Positions 17,771-28,295 of a DNA stretch of 64,000 nucleotides are shown one piece after another. Made by a program: the position numbers and the translations under genes. A model generated the notes under the pieces. The model did not search any database. It was not told where the DNA came from and worked only from the letters and a program-made list of their open reading frames with translations. Source of the stretch: Leptothrix discophora (GTDB lineage: Bacteria; Pseudomonadota; Gammaproteobacteria; Burkholderiales; Burkholderiaceae_C); contig NZ_JAUZEE010000002.1 in NCBI RefSeq assembly GCF_030705305.1, positions 152,374 through 216,373 on the forward strand, given 5' to 3'. Numbering within the stretch: the first letter of the stretch is position 1; every line of letters starts with the position of its first letter.

Positions 17771-20161
17771 TCAGTTCCGCAGCGTCTTGATTGCCGCCGC
17801 ACTCAGGCCGAACTGGTACAGGATCTGGCTCCAGTCCTTCAGGCCGCGCGTGAAGCTGGTCCAGAAGGTTTCGCGGTTGCCGCGCTCGGGCACCACCAGG
17901 GTGTCGCCGGGCATCAGCTCGACGCGCTCCAGGCCGTCGAACCACCAACCGCGGCGGCTGGCGTGCAGCACGGTGCCGTCGGCCCGGACGATGAAGCTGT
18001 TTTCCAGGTCGGCCTCGACGTCCACGCCGGCGGCGTCCAGGTAGTCCTTCATCTTCTTGCCGGAACGCCACAGCAGCGCGTTGTTGTTGGCCACCGCGCC
18101 CACCGCGAACACGAAGGCGGGCTTGGGCGGGATGCTGACGCGGTCGCCGTCCTCCAGGCTCAGTGCCGGCAGGTCGCGCAGGGTGCTGGCGGTCGTCGGC
18201 AGTTCCAGCGCGATGCGGCCGTTGGACTTGATGCTCTTCAAGCGCTGCAACTGGGCCCTGTTGGCTTCGGCCTGCGCCGCACGCAGGGCCGTTGCCGCCT
18301 GCACGTCGGTGGCCGACAGGTTGGCCGTGGCCGTCGCGGTGTCACTGGACAGCTTGCTTTCCAGGCGCAGGATGGCGTCGTCCAGTGCGACCTGCTGCTG
18401 GCGGCGGGTTTCCTCGCGGGCGAACTCGGTGCCATAGACATAGGCCTCCGGCGTCAGGCCGCCGGCGCGGTTGATCAGGTCGCCCAGGGTTTCGCCAGCG
18501 CCGATCTGGTAGACGCCAGGTGCGCGGACCTCGCCCTGCACGCGCACCAGCCGGTTCTGCCGGGCGACCGGGTTCTTGATGTCGGCTCGGCCGAAGATGG
18601 TCACCACGTCGCCGGATTGCAGGACCGGGTCGTTGGCCGGGTCCTTCTCGATCACGGCCTTGGCGAGGTTGAAGGGGATCAGCTCCATCGCGACGCGGTC
18701 GGCGTTCAGGCGTTCGATGGCGGCGTATTCCCAGTTCGGTTCGTCCAGCAGGTTGCGCACGTCGCGTTCGAGCTTGGCCTCGCTGACGTCGCGGCCGTCG
18801 ATGAACTGCACCAGCTTGTTCTTGCGCTGGTAGTAGTCGGGCGTGATCAGCGCCTCGCGGTCGGGGATCAGGTCGCTCACGCGCATGCCGGGCGTGAACG
18901 GGAAGCGCAGCGGGTTGGCGACGTTGCCGCGCAGGGTGACGGCATTCGCGAACTTCGGCTGCACCTTGAAGAGCGTGAGGATGTCGCCGTCACGCAAGCT
19001 CATGTTGCTGACCGAGCCAGCCAGTTCGACCTTGTTGACGACCCGCGGCGAACGCGGCGTGCTGCGGTCCAGCCGTTCGAGCTGGGCGGTGCTCAGGTCG
19101 GTCGAGGCACCGGCACCGCCGCCATAGGCCAGCACATCCGCGAGCGTCTCGCCGCTCTTCTTCATCTCGTAGATCGCGGGGCTCTCGATCGCGCCGACCA
19201 GCGCCACCCGGGGCCCGGCTGCGTTGAACACGACGACGTCGCCGGGCAGCAGGCGCACGTCGGTGCCGCTGTTGCCGTTGAGGATGAAGTCGTACAGGTC
19301 GATCTCGCCGACCAGCTTGCCGGCGCGCTTGAGCTGCACGTTGCGCAGGCTGCCGTTGCCGTTGGGACCGCCGCTGGCGAAGACGACGTTGATCAGCGTC
19401 GACAGGCTGCTGACGGTGTAGCCGCCGGGCCGGCGGGCCTGGCCGACAACGAAGACCTGGATGCTGCGCAGCTGGCCCAGGGTGACGTTGAGGCTGAAGT
19501 TGCGGAACACGCGGCCGACCTGGGCGCGCAGGTGCGCGTCGATGTCGGCGGCCTTGATGCCGGCGACGCTGACCGTGCCCACGCGCGGGATGCTGATCTG
19601 CCCGTTGCGGTCGACCACCGCGCGGAAGTCGACATCGATGCTGCCCCAGGCGCGCAGCTGCAGCTCGTCGCCCGGGCCGATCACGTAGTCGGATGGCACC
19701 GGCACGTCGGCCAGCGGCGCGTAGCTGCTGCCACCGCTCTGGAAATAGCGCTCGCCGAAGATCGGCAGCTTCTGGCCGGTGCTTTGCTCGACAAAGCGCT
19801 GGAATTCGTTGCTCAACGGTTCGAGGGGCGGCTGGAATGCGGGTTCGCCGGCGCGTTGGGCGTCCGGACCACCCGCGAACGGCAGCCTTGAGGGGGCGCT
19901 GCCGCCACGGATGGTCGGCACCCCACCGACGCTCGGCGAGCCGACCGAGCCGCCTCCCTGTCCTGAGCCCAGGGTCGCACCACCCAGCCCGCTCGACGCG
20001 GCATCGCCACCCGCATCGCCTTGCGCACCGGATGAGCCGCCGAGCATCTTCTGGATCGTGGACAGGCTCTGTGCCCACGTGGCCGGTGCGATCGCCAGCC
20101 CGGCGATCAGGACCAGGCCGGCCATCTGGTTGAAAGACAGGGTTCGGGACATGCGTCGCAT
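17771..20161 (-). CDS. SLBB-domain polysaccharide export protein (Wza/OPX-like)
   Basis: I favour the ATG at 20161 (MRRMSRTL), giving 796 residues; 20152 is equally possible, and a TTG start at 20224 would put 21 extra residues before the signal peptide. A cleavable signal peptide ends at ATWAQ. A Gly/Ser-rich low-complexity region (about 40-95) is followed by the Poly_export domain (YVIGPGDELQLRAWGSIDVDF) and several SLBB repeats such as VFVVGQARRPGGYTV and VRVQGEVRAPGVYQIGAGET. It is about twice the size of E. coli Wza, resembling larger multi-SLBB porins. It should form the outer-membrane or periplasmic exit channel. No lipobox is visible. Confidence 0.88.
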   Translation of the reverse strand: MRRMSRTLSFNQMAGLVLIAGLAIAPATWAQSLSTIQKMLGGSSGAQGDAGGDAASSGLGGATLGSGQGGGSVGSPSVGGVPTIRGGSAPSRLPFAGGPDAQRAGEPAFQPPLEPLSNEFQRFVEQSTGQKLPIFGERYFQSGGSSYAPLADVPVPSDYVIGPGDELQLRAWGSIDVDFRAVVDRNGQISIPRVGTVSVAGIKAADIDAHLRAQVGRVFRNFSLNVTLGQLRSIQVFVVGQARRPGGYTVSSLSTLINVVFASGGPNGNGSLRNVQLKRAGKLVGEIDLYDFILNGNSGTDVRLLPGDVVVFNAAGPRVALVGAIESPAIYEMKKSGETLADVLAYGGGAGASTDLSTAQLERLDRSTPRSPRVVNKVELAGSVSNMSLRDGDILTLFKVQPKFANAVTLRGNVANPLRFPFTPGMRVSDLIPDREALITPDYYQRKNKLVQFIDGRDVSEAKLERDVRNLLDEPNWEYAAIERLNADRVAMELIPFNLAKAVIEKDPANDPVLQSGDVVTIFGRADIKNPVARQNRLVRVQGEVRAPGVYQIGAGETLGDLINRAGGLTPEAYVYGTEFAREETRRQQQVALDDAILRLESKLSSDTATATANLSATDVQAATALRAAQAEANRAQLQRLKSIKSNGRIALELPTTASTLRDLPALSLEDGDRVSIPPKPAFVFAVGAVANNNALLWRSGKKMKDYLDAAGVDVEADLENSFIVRADGTVLHASRRGWWFDGLERVELMPGDTLVVPERGNRETFWTSFTRGLKDWSQILYQFGLSAAAIKTLRN

Positions 20162-20386
20162 CGGGCGGGAAGGGGTGGGCATCGGTCGGCGTGCGCAGCC
20201 CGAAAAGGCTGGACAGTGGGTCAAGAGGGTTCGGCCAGTCTGCTCAAGTCTCTGATTGCAAAGGACTTTCCTGGCGTGAGCTGAAACTTGTCGAGGTCGG
20301 GTCCAAGTGTATGACCGAGGTCTCCGGCAGGGCCTCCGAAACCGGCAGATCCGTGAGGCCTCGCGGGCCTCCCGGCGGCGACGGAC

Positions 20387-21454
<1,068 letters not shown>

Positions 21455-21465
21455 GTCGTGTGGGC

Positions 21466-22767
21466 TCACAGTCGCCAGGCGTTGAGGCTCGCGCGGTCGA
21501 TGTCCGCGAGGTCGTAGGCAGACTTGATGTCGATGAAGACGCCGCCCTTCTTGAGCGGGCGCACCAGCTCCGCAAAAGGCTGGGCGAGGTAGGCCTGGTG
21601 CGACACGGCCGCGACCATCGCGTCGGCCTCCTGGGGCAGGTCGGCCCATTCGGTCAGCGAGATGCCGTATTCGTGCTCGGCCTCGGCAGACGTCGCCAGC
21701 GGGTCATGGACGGACACCGCGCAGCCGAACTCTCGCAGTTCCCGGACCACGTCGGCGACCTTGCTGTTGCGCAGGTCCGGGCAGTTTTCCTTGAAGGTGA
21801 GGCCCAGCACGATGACCTTGGCGCCCTTGATGCTGGTGCCCGCGGCGATCATCTTCTTGATGGTCTGCTGGGCGACGTAGGCCGCCATGCCGTCGTTGAT
21901 GCGTCGGCCGGCCAGGATCACCTGAGGGTGGTAGCCCAGCATCTCGGCCTTGTGCGTCAGGTAATAGGGATCGACGCCGATGCAGTGGCCGCCGACCAGG
22001 CCGGGCCGGAAGGGCAGGAAGTTCCACTTGGTGCCGGCGGCCTTGAGCACCTCGAGGGTGTCGATGCCGACGCGGCCGAAGATCATCGCCAGCTCGTTCA
22101 TCAGCGCGATGTTCAGGTCGCGCTGGGTGTTCTCGATCACCTTGGCGGCCTCGGCCACCTTGATGCTGCTGGCCGGATAGACGCCCGCCGTGATCACGCT
22201 GCCGTAGACCTGCGCGACGATCGCGAGCGTCTCGGGCGTGTCGCCCGAGACCACCTTGGTGATCTTGGTGACGGTGCGCTCCTTGTCGCCCGGATTGATG
22301 CGTTCCGGGCTGTAGCCGACGAAGAAGTCCTTCTTCCACGTCAGGCCGGAGAGCTTCTCGATGATCGGGATGCAGACCTCCTCGGTCGCGCCGGGGTAGA
22401 CGGTCGACTCGAACACCACGATGGTGCCGGGCTGGATGTGCCGACCGACCGTCTCGGAGCTCCGGACCAGCGGCGTGAAGTCGGGCTGGTGGGCCTCGTC
22501 CACGGGTGTCGGCACCGCGACGATGATGAACTGCGCCTGCGCCAGCACGGCGGGGTCGGCATGGCAGCTCAGCATGTGGGCGGCGCGCAGGTCCTCGGTC
22601 GCCACTTCACCCGTCGGATCGCGGAACTCCCGGTAAGCCTGGATCTTGGCTTCGGAAAGGTCGAAGCCCAGCGTCGGCATCTTCTTGCCGAACTCGACGG
22701 CCAGGGGCAGACCGACATAGCCGAGTCCGACGACAGCGACGGTCTGGGGAGGGAGAGCTTGCGTCAT
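21466..22767 (-). CDS. tviB: UDP-N-acetyl-hexosamine 6-dehydrogenase (TviB/WbpA/WbpO-like)
   Basis: The ATG at 22767 gives 433 residues starting [29 protein letters not shown], with the NAD-binding GxGxxG at 14-19. The catalytic cysteine is Cys262 in [13 protein letters not shown]. These enzymes carry out the two-step NAD-dependent oxidation of C6 to the uronic acid. TviB-type proteins use UDP-GlcNAc or UDP-GalNAc, and the adjacent epimerase supports the GalNAcA route. It is the first gene of the 21-kb operon; the 210-bp divergent region to the NYN gene must hold the promoter, but I find no convincing -35/-10 pair. Confidence 0.88.
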   Translation of the reverse strand: MTQALPPQTVAVVGLGYVGLPLAVEFGKKMPTLGFDLSEAKIQAYREFRDPTGEVATEDLRAAHMLSCHADPAVLAQAQFIIVAVPTPVDEAHQPDFTPLVRSSETVGRHIQPGTIVVFESTVYPGATEEVCIPIIEKLSGLTWKKDFFVGYSPERINPGDKERTVTKITKVVSGDTPETLAIVAQVYGSVITAGVYPASSIKVAEAAKVIENTQRDLNIALMNELAMIFGRVGIDTLEVLKAAGTKWNFLPFRPGLVGGHCIGVDPYYLTHKAEMLGYHPQVILAGRRINDGMAAYVAQQTIKKMIAAGTSIKGAKVIVLGLTFKENCPDLRNSKVADVVRELREFGCAVSVHDPLATSAEAEHEYGISLTEWADLPQEADAMVAAVSHQAYLAQPFAELVRPLKKGGVFIDIKSAYDLADIDRASLNAWRL

Positions 22768-22977
22768 GGCGGGTGGGGCGATGGGTTCGAGGGAAGGATC
22801 GGGCGGCGCAGGCGGCGCCTCGGCCGCCAGAGCGCCAAGAAGTGTATGCCGCTCAACCTGGGGGGCATCCCCGCCCAAGCTGCACAAATCCAGCCCTGCC
22901 TGCGGCCCCCGTCACGCTCGACCGAGGTGGTGAGGGCCTCAGAATCCCGCCTGTCACCCGAGCCGAGAGCCCCCACC

Positions 22978-24090
22978 GTGTCCACCAACCCCGAATCCGT
23001 CGCCCTCTACTGGGACTTCGAGAACCTGCACGCCAGCCTGGTCGACCAGAGGTACGGGCAGGGCGCGTACTTCAGCAGCCGTTTCCGGCCGCAGGATGCG
23101 CTGATCGACATCGCGGCGATCGTGGAGTTCGCGCTGTCGCTCGGGCCGGTGGCGGTGAACCGGGCGTTTGCGAACTGGGCCTCGTTCAGCCGCTACCGCT
23201 ACGCGCTGCTGGAACAGGCGGTCGAGCTGATCCAGCTGTTCCAGCCCGGCTCGAACGGCAAGAACGGCGCGGACATCCGGCTCTGTCTGGACGTGGTCGA
23301 GGACATGGGCCGCTTCCCGCACATCGGCACCATCGTCGTGGTCGGCGGCGACAGCGACTTCATGCCGCTGTCCTTCAAGGTCAAGGCGGCCGGCCGCACG
23401 CTGGTGGGCATCGGCGCGCTCAACAGCACCAACGCGAACTGGGCCCGCAGCTGCCACGAGTTCAAGTACTACGAGGCGCTGCTGCGTCCGCTCAACCTGC
23501 GTCTGCCGCATCCTGATGATGAGGCCGGCGCGATCGCCGCCGATCCGCGCGGGGCGGCGGCGGCCGGCGTGATGCTGGCCGAGCGGGCCGCCCGTCAGGC
23601 CGACGAGGGTCAGGCCGACGCGGCCTTGCAGCCGGGCCGCGGTGAGGTCGATGCAGCGGGCGTTCCAGGGGGCAATTCAGAGGGCGTTCCAGAAGGTGAT
23701 GCCCACGTCGACGCCCAGGTCGCCACGCCGGTCGACAGCGTCGAACGGGCCGGGTTGGCCGGGGCATCGGACGCCGACGAGACGCCCGAACTGAGCCCCG
23801 TCGACCTGGAACTGCGGGCGCTGCTGGACCGCGCGGCCGAAGCCCAGGACCGTCACCGCGACGCCCGCGAGCTGGTGCGCCGGGCCATCGACCTGCTGTC
23901 CCAGCGTCGCGGCGACGCCTGGGTGCAGAAGGCCGGCGTGCGGCCGGTGATCCAGCGCATGGACCCGACCTTCCAGGAGTCCAGCTACGGCTGCAGCAGC
24001 TTCTCGGAGTTGCTGCACGCCATGCCGGACCTGGTCGAGATCCGCAAGGGCGAGTACGACCATGAAGTCCGCCTGAAGCCGGTGGGGTGA
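22978..24090 (+). CDS. NYN-domain protein with C-terminal LOTUS/OST-HTH domain
   Basis: I choose the GTG at 22978 (V/M-STNPESVALYWDFENLHASL), because NYN proteins usually start a few residues before the catalytic WDFEN; the frame is open far upstream but looks non-coding. The product has 370 residues. The NYN (PIN-like) ribonuclease domain covers about 5-165, with acidic residues in YWDFEN, DIRLCLDV and GGDSDFMPL. A Gly/Ala-rich linker follows, and then about 70 residues of LOTUS/OST-HTH type (VQKAGVRPVIQRMDPTF, SSFSELL). This architecture suggests an RNA-binding nuclease; the target is unknown. It is transcribed divergently from the polysaccharide operon. Confidence 0.85.
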   Translation: MSTNPESVALYWDFENLHASLVDQRYGQGAYFSSRFRPQDALIDIAAIVEFALSLGPVAVNRAFANWASFSRYRYALLEQAVELIQLFQPGSNGKNGADIRLCLDVVEDMGRFPHIGTIVVVGGDSDFMPLSFKVKAAGRTLVGIGALNSTNANWARSCHEFKYYEALLRPLNLRLPHPDDEAGAIAADPRGAAAAGVMLAERAARQADEGQADAALQPGRGEVDAAGVPGGNSEGVPEGDAHVDAQVATPVDSVERAGLAGASDADETPELSPVDLELRALLDRAAEAQDRHRDARELVRRAIDLLSQRRGDAWVQKAGVRPVIQRMDPTFQESSYGCSSFSELLHAMPDLVEIRKGEYDHEVRLKPVG

Positions 24091-25201
24091 TCGCGCGGAC
24101 GACCGGGCGCCATGCGCCCGGCCAGATTTAAGCCTGAAGTTTTTCTTAAGCTTAAGAAGTCCCCCCTCCTGGGGTGCGCAACGACGGGATGTCGACGCGC
24201 GGACCACCTGGGTGAGGGCGGACCCGCCCGAGAGGCGGGCGCAGGTTGATCCCCGGCCGGGCGGGATCGGCTGTCCATGACAGCGGCCGATTCGGGTGAA
24301 TGTGCTCAGTTGAAATGGGTGATATGGCCCTGTCGCGGTGATTTCACCCGAAAGCCTGCCGTCGGCCGCCTGTCGGGTGATCGATGGGCCATCAACGGGC
24401 CATCCACGGGCGGTGAGCGCGCGCGACCACGGCACCTCTGGTGCAGTCGGGCGACGGCGGCCTTGTCGCACTTGCACTTGCCTGGCATGCGTCAACCCCT
24501 GGGGTGCAGGGGGTGGGCCCGACAACATCGTGACGAAGGTCGCGCCGGTTGCCGCCGATCGGCCTCATTCCTTCGACAGGCCACGCGCTTTCGACCTTGC
24601 TGTCCTGGGTGCACGCATAAAAAAGGCCTGCTTCCCTCGGTGCGGCCGTCGAGAACTGACAAAAGTCAGTTCATTTGTCATTAGCACAATTCATTAATAG
24701 AGACTGAATGAAAGTGGCCGAGGTGCAACGAAGGGCATCGGATGTAGAACGACTTTTGTGACTTTTGCACGGCCGATTTCGCGTTTTGCCGATTTTGGCA
24801 TCTCTGCGGATTCTGGATAGATGGGTTGATTTCCCATGAATGAACGGTTTCGACCGGGATCACGCGGTGGTGTTTCACGCCCCACCCAGGTGGGTGTCGA
24901 TTCCGTCACGTTCCGGCAGGTCTGAAGGGTCCCGGTTGATGGGTGCTAAGCCCCAGCAGGTCGTTCCCGCTTGGGGCTGGGTCGGTGATTGAAGTCCAGG
25001 CGCCGCACTTGTATTGTTCAGCCCATCGAACTTAAGAAGATTTACTTAACGACGGGCCGCTGGTTGCACGCAGATGCAAGCCGTCGGTGGCGTCGGTAGG
25101 TCTCCTGAAGAGAGACGTGACCAGAACGAGGGCGGCCAGGGTTCAGGACCAGAGGAACCAGCCGGGAAGCGAGCACAAGTCATCCAATGAAGGGAACTGC
25201 C
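24091..25201 (+). promoter_or_regulatory. 1.1-kb non-coding region upstream of multicopper oxidase 1
   Basis: No credible gene is visible. The region holds a 16-bp palindrome at 24143, a small hairpin with 8-bp arms at 24653-24672, and from about 24680 a segment that aligns with the region upstream of the second oxidase gene. Shared words are TGCAACGAA at 24724, CGCACTTGTAT at 25004, CTTAAG at 25031 and TTGCA at 25064, all at nearly the same distances from the start codon as in copy 2. A perfect inverted repeat TTGCA-N6-TGCAA lies at 25064-25079. The leader ends in AGGGAACTGCCATGAA, giving a good ribosome binding site for the ATG at 25202. Confidence 0.7.
24143..24158. promoter_or_regulatory. 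16-bp perfect palindrome TTCTTAAGCTTAAGAA
   Basis: A perfect AT-rich palindrome made of two CTTAAG words, 53 bp after the NYN stop codon. CTTAAG also occurs once in each oxidase leader (25031 and 33789) and should be rare in a genome of this GC content. It could be the stem of an NYN transcript hairpin or a protein-binding site. Confidence 0.4.
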
Positions 25202-28099
25202 ATGAACGAAACCAAGATGCCGGAGCCGTCCGTCACCGCGACCCCGCGGCGGCGGGGCGCGGCACTGCCGGCGTGGACGCGCCGCGGGGCCTATGTCCTC
25301 GGCGCGCTGGGCGCCGCTTCGCTGTCGGTCGCCGTGACCGCCCAGGTCGCGGTGGACTATTGGGGCGATCCGCCCGACACGGACACCTCGGCCTATGTCG
25401 AGCCGGCGATCGGCCCGGTGGCCAACGACGCGCTGAAGACGGCCGAGCACACCAACCATTCGTCCTTCGAGGGCACCGCCAACGACGCCAAGGCCGACGT
25501 GTTCGTCGAGACCTCGGTGCCGCTGACCGCTCAGACCGGCAATGCGATCCCGACCGGCGGCCGCCCCAGCCCGTTGTTCAGCGCGACGGACTGGAGCTTC
25601 CCGCTGCTGATGTTCGAGGAGTTCGCGCCGCAGAAGCTCGATGCGACCGTCGACACCAGCAACTACAAGGGCTTCCCCGCGCCGACCCTCGGCCCGGCCC
25701 CGGCCCAGCACCCGACGAAGATCACCCGCAGCGCCCCGTCGGCCTCGGCGATCGAGAGCTTCCTGGGCCAGCCGGGCATCAAGCCCTACCCGGCCAACCA
25801 CGCGAACACCTTCGACCGCAACCCGTGGAATGCGGTGGCCTCGGAGTTCATCGGCCGCACCATCGACGGCCCGGCCGAAGGTCGCCCGCCCGGTGAAGGC
25901 TGGGCCCACCAGCGCTGGAACGAGTTCTTCCCGCAGACCTACTTCCAGACGGTCCAGGGCACCTCGCGCGTGAACCTCGGCGTGCGCGACAAGTGGCAGC
26001 GCCACGGCTACCAGGACGGCACCGAGTTCGGTCCGAACGGCCTGTACGCCAAGCCGGCCGGCCCGACCGGCAAGACCGGCACCACCAACGGCATCGACGT
26101 CCGTTTCCACCCGGGCCTGCCGGCACAGCATGCCGGATCGGTCTGGACCTTCGACGGCACCATGCCGCCGAAGCTGCTGCAGGTGCGGTATGGCGAGGGC
26201 GTGGTCATGCGCCACTACAACGGCCTGCCGGTCGATCCGGCCGCCAACAAGGGCTTCGGCCTGCACACGATCTCGACCCACCAGCACAACGGCCACAACC
26301 CGGCCGAGTCCGATGGCGTCGCGCAGGCCTTCTTCTTCCCCGGCCAGTTCTACGACTACCACTGGCCGATCCAGCTGGCCGGCTACGACACCATCAACAC
26401 CGGTGCGACCGACCCGCGCGCGGGCTACCCCTGCGTGCCTGGCGAGACCCTGTACGTGAACGACGCGGCGGCCGGTGCCAAGACCTGCCCGGCCGACGGC
26501 GTGATCCGCATCCGCGGTGACTGGCGCGAGACCGCCAGCACGCTGTGGTTCCACGATCACATGCTCGATTTCACCGCGCAGAACGTCTACAAGGGCAACG
26601 CGGCGATGATGAACCTCTACAGCGCCATCGACCGTGGCAACGAGTCGTTCAACTGCCACTACAACGACCCGGTGGCCGCCGACCCGACCAAGGTCCCGAA
26701 GAACGTCAACCTGTGCCTGCCCTCGGGCAACAAGCTGTCCTGGGGCAACCGCGACTACGACATCAACCTCGTGATCTCGGACAAGGCCTGGGACCGCCAG
26801 GGCCAGCTGTGGTTCAACGTGTTCAACAAGAACGGTTTTCTCGGTGACCGCCTCCTGACGAACTTCGTCTACCACCCCTACCTGGACGTCCGCAACCGCC
26901 GCTACCGCTTCCGCATCCTCAACGGCGGCGTGTCGCGCTACCTGTCGGTGGCCCTGGTCAAGCAGATCCCCAAGGGCAGCAAGACGCCCGGCGAGTTTGC
27001 CGGCGTCAACGGCGTGACCTACACGGCCATCCCGTTCCACATGATCGGCAACGACGGCAACCTGATGGAACACGCCATCGCGTTCGACGGCAAGGCCGAC
27101 CTGGACGGCAACGGCAACGCCAGCGAGCACAAGGGCACGCTGCCGCAGCAGGCCATCGCCGAGCGCTACGACATCGTGGTCGACTTCTCGAAGAACGGCG
27201 TCGTGCCGGGTGACAAGCTGTACTTCGTCAACCTGCAGGAACATGCCTCGCCCGAGAAGACCAGCCGTCGCGTGGCCCTGGCCGACGTGCTGTCCGGTCG
27301 CTACAAGCCGACCACCAAGGACGACAACGGCGACGGCGTGGCCGACCGCTGGGTCAACGGCGACCCGGCCGTGGGCCAGTTCATGGAGCTGCGCGTCAAG
27401 CCCATGGCCGCCGGCCAGGTCGACACCAGCATGGACCCGGCGAAGTACGTCGAGGGCAAGCTGAAGATGATTCCGCTCAAGCTCGACCGCACGTCCAAGA
27501 TCGACTACGCGGAGAAGCTGAAGAACGCCAAGCACCGCACCTTCTCGTTCGGCCACAGCGGTGGCACCGATGACCAGCCCTGGACGGTGAAGACCGACGG
27601 CGGCGACGGCTACAACGCCGACATGCGCCGGATCTCGGCCGCGCCCAAGCTGTCGGTCAACCCGACCGCCGGTGGCTCGGTGCAGAGCGACTCGCCCTAC
27701 GAGATCTGGTACCTGGAACTCGGCGGTGGCTGGGACCACCCGGTCCACATCCACTTCGAGGAAGGGATCATCCTGCGCCGCAACGGCAAGCTGCCGCCGG
27801 CCTGGGAGAAGTACGCCCGCAAGGACGTCTACCGCATCGGTGGTGACCTGCATGCCGGGTCGTCGGTCGAGATCGCGCTGCAATTCCGCGAGTTCGCCGG
27901 CACCTTCGTCGAGCACTGCCATGCGACCCAGCACGAGGACAACGCGATGCTGCTGCGCTGGGACATCGAGCGCGCCGGCCAGACCCTGGCGATGCCCACG
28001 CCGATGCCGACCTGGGACGGCGTTCACTACACCGGCTCGGCTGCGCTGACCACGTTCCGCTCGGGTCTGGGAACCGGCCCGACCTACACCCTGCCGTGA
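25202..28099 (+). CDS. Large multicopper oxidase, paralogue 1
   Basis: The ATG at 25202 (MNETKMPEP) is chosen over one five codons upstream because AGGGA sits 7 bases before it and the same leader precedes copy 2. The product has 965 residues. Residues 26-50 form a Tat-like signal (TRRGAYVLGALGAASLSVAVTAQ). Copper motifs are complete: HQHNGH at 360-365, HDH at 451-453, HPVHIHF from 846 and HCHATQH from 905 with Met916 as probable type 1 axial ligand. A DxNxDGxxxD calcium-type loop is at 707-715. It is far longer than CopA/CueO enzymes (about 500-600). Periplasmic or exported oxidation of a metal ion such as Mn(II) is a reasonable inference; phenol oxidation is an alternative. Confidence 0.9.
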   Translation: MNETKMPEPSVTATPRRRGAALPAWTRRGAYVLGALGAASLSVAVTAQVAVDYWGDPPDTDTSAYVEPAIGPVANDALKTAEHTNHSSFEGTANDAKADVFVETSVPLTAQTGNAIPTGGRPSPLFSATDWSFPLLMFEEFAPQKLDATVDTSNYKGFPAPTLGPAPAQHPTKITRSAPSASAIESFLGQPGIKPYPANHANTFDRNPWNAVASEFIGRTIDGPAEGRPPGEGWAHQRWNEFFPQTYFQTVQGTSRVNLGVRDKWQRHGYQDGTEFGPNGLYAKPAGPTGKTGTTNGIDVRFHPGLPAQHAGSVWTFDGTMPPKLLQVRYGEGVVMRHYNGLPVDPAANKGFGLHTISTHQHNGHNPAESDGVAQAFFFPGQFYDYHWPIQLAGYDTINTGATDPRAGYPCVPGETLYVNDAAAGAKTCPADGVIRIRGDWRETASTLWFHDHMLDFTAQNVYKGNAAMMNLYSAIDRGNESFNCHYNDPVAADPTKVPKNVNLCLPSGNKLSWGNRDYDINLVISDKAWDRQGQLWFNVFNKNGFLGDRLLTNFVYHPYLDVRNRRYRFRILNGGVSRYLSVALVKQIPKGSKTPGEFAGVNGVTYTAIPFHMIGNDGNLMEHAIAFDGKADLDGNGNASEHKGTLPQQAIAERYDIVVDFSKNGVVPGDKLYFVNLQEHASPEKTSRRVALADVLSGRYKPTTKDDNGDGVADRWVNGDPAVGQFMELRVKPMAAGQVDTSMDPAKYVEGKLKMIPLKLDRTSKIDYAEKLKNAKHRTFSFGHSGGTDDQPWTVKTDGGDGYNADMRRISAAPKLSVNPTAGGSVQSDSPYEIWYLELGGGWDHPVHIHFEEGIILRRNGKLPPAWEKYARKDVYRIGGDLHAGSSVEIALQFREFAGTFVEHCHATQHEDNAMLLRWDIERAGQTLAMPTPMPTWDGVHYTGSAALTTFRSGLGTGPTYTLP
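26205..26360 (+). repeat. 156-bp tract identical to oxidase copy 2
   Basis: Read base by base, this tract is identical to 34957-35112 in the second oxidase gene, including third codon positions. It covers the first copper motif (HTISTHQHNGHNP). Confidence 0.85.
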
Positions 28100-28193
28100 T
28101 CGAAGTCCCGCAAGGGGCCTGATCGAAGCCTGTCCTGCTGGCCGTCCCGACGGTTTGCAGGGCAGGATGCTCGAGGCGGCGCCACGGCGTCGC

Positions 28194-28242
28194 CTCGTTT
28201 CCATTGGGGGCCCTCGCACGCCAGGCCCCCAACGGAAACGAG
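28194..28242. terminator. Long hairpin between oxidase 1 and the SCO gene
   Basis: Two 19-base arms (28194-28212 and 28224-28242) pair with a single mismatch around an 11-base loop. No T-run follows, so it may be a processing or partial termination structure that sets the ratio of oxidase to SCO-cytochrome transcript. Confidence 0.55.
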
Positions 28243-28295
28243 CGGCAGCATCGACTGCCCGGACCCTCTGACGCAGACACAGGCCGTACCGCAAC

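Noticed and set aside
20161-20224. TTG start at 20224 for the SLBB protein
   Set aside because: It would place 21 hydrophilic residues before the signal peptide, and no ribosome site precedes it.
20225-20386. JUMPstart/ops element in the polysaccharide operon
   Set aside because: The core GGCGGTAG was not found in this or the 22768-22977 region.
24900-25200. Possible yybP-ykoY manganese riboswitch in the oxidase leader
   Set aside because: Hairpin is present, but the conserved loop words of that riboswitch were not found; a regulatory RNA cannot be excluded.
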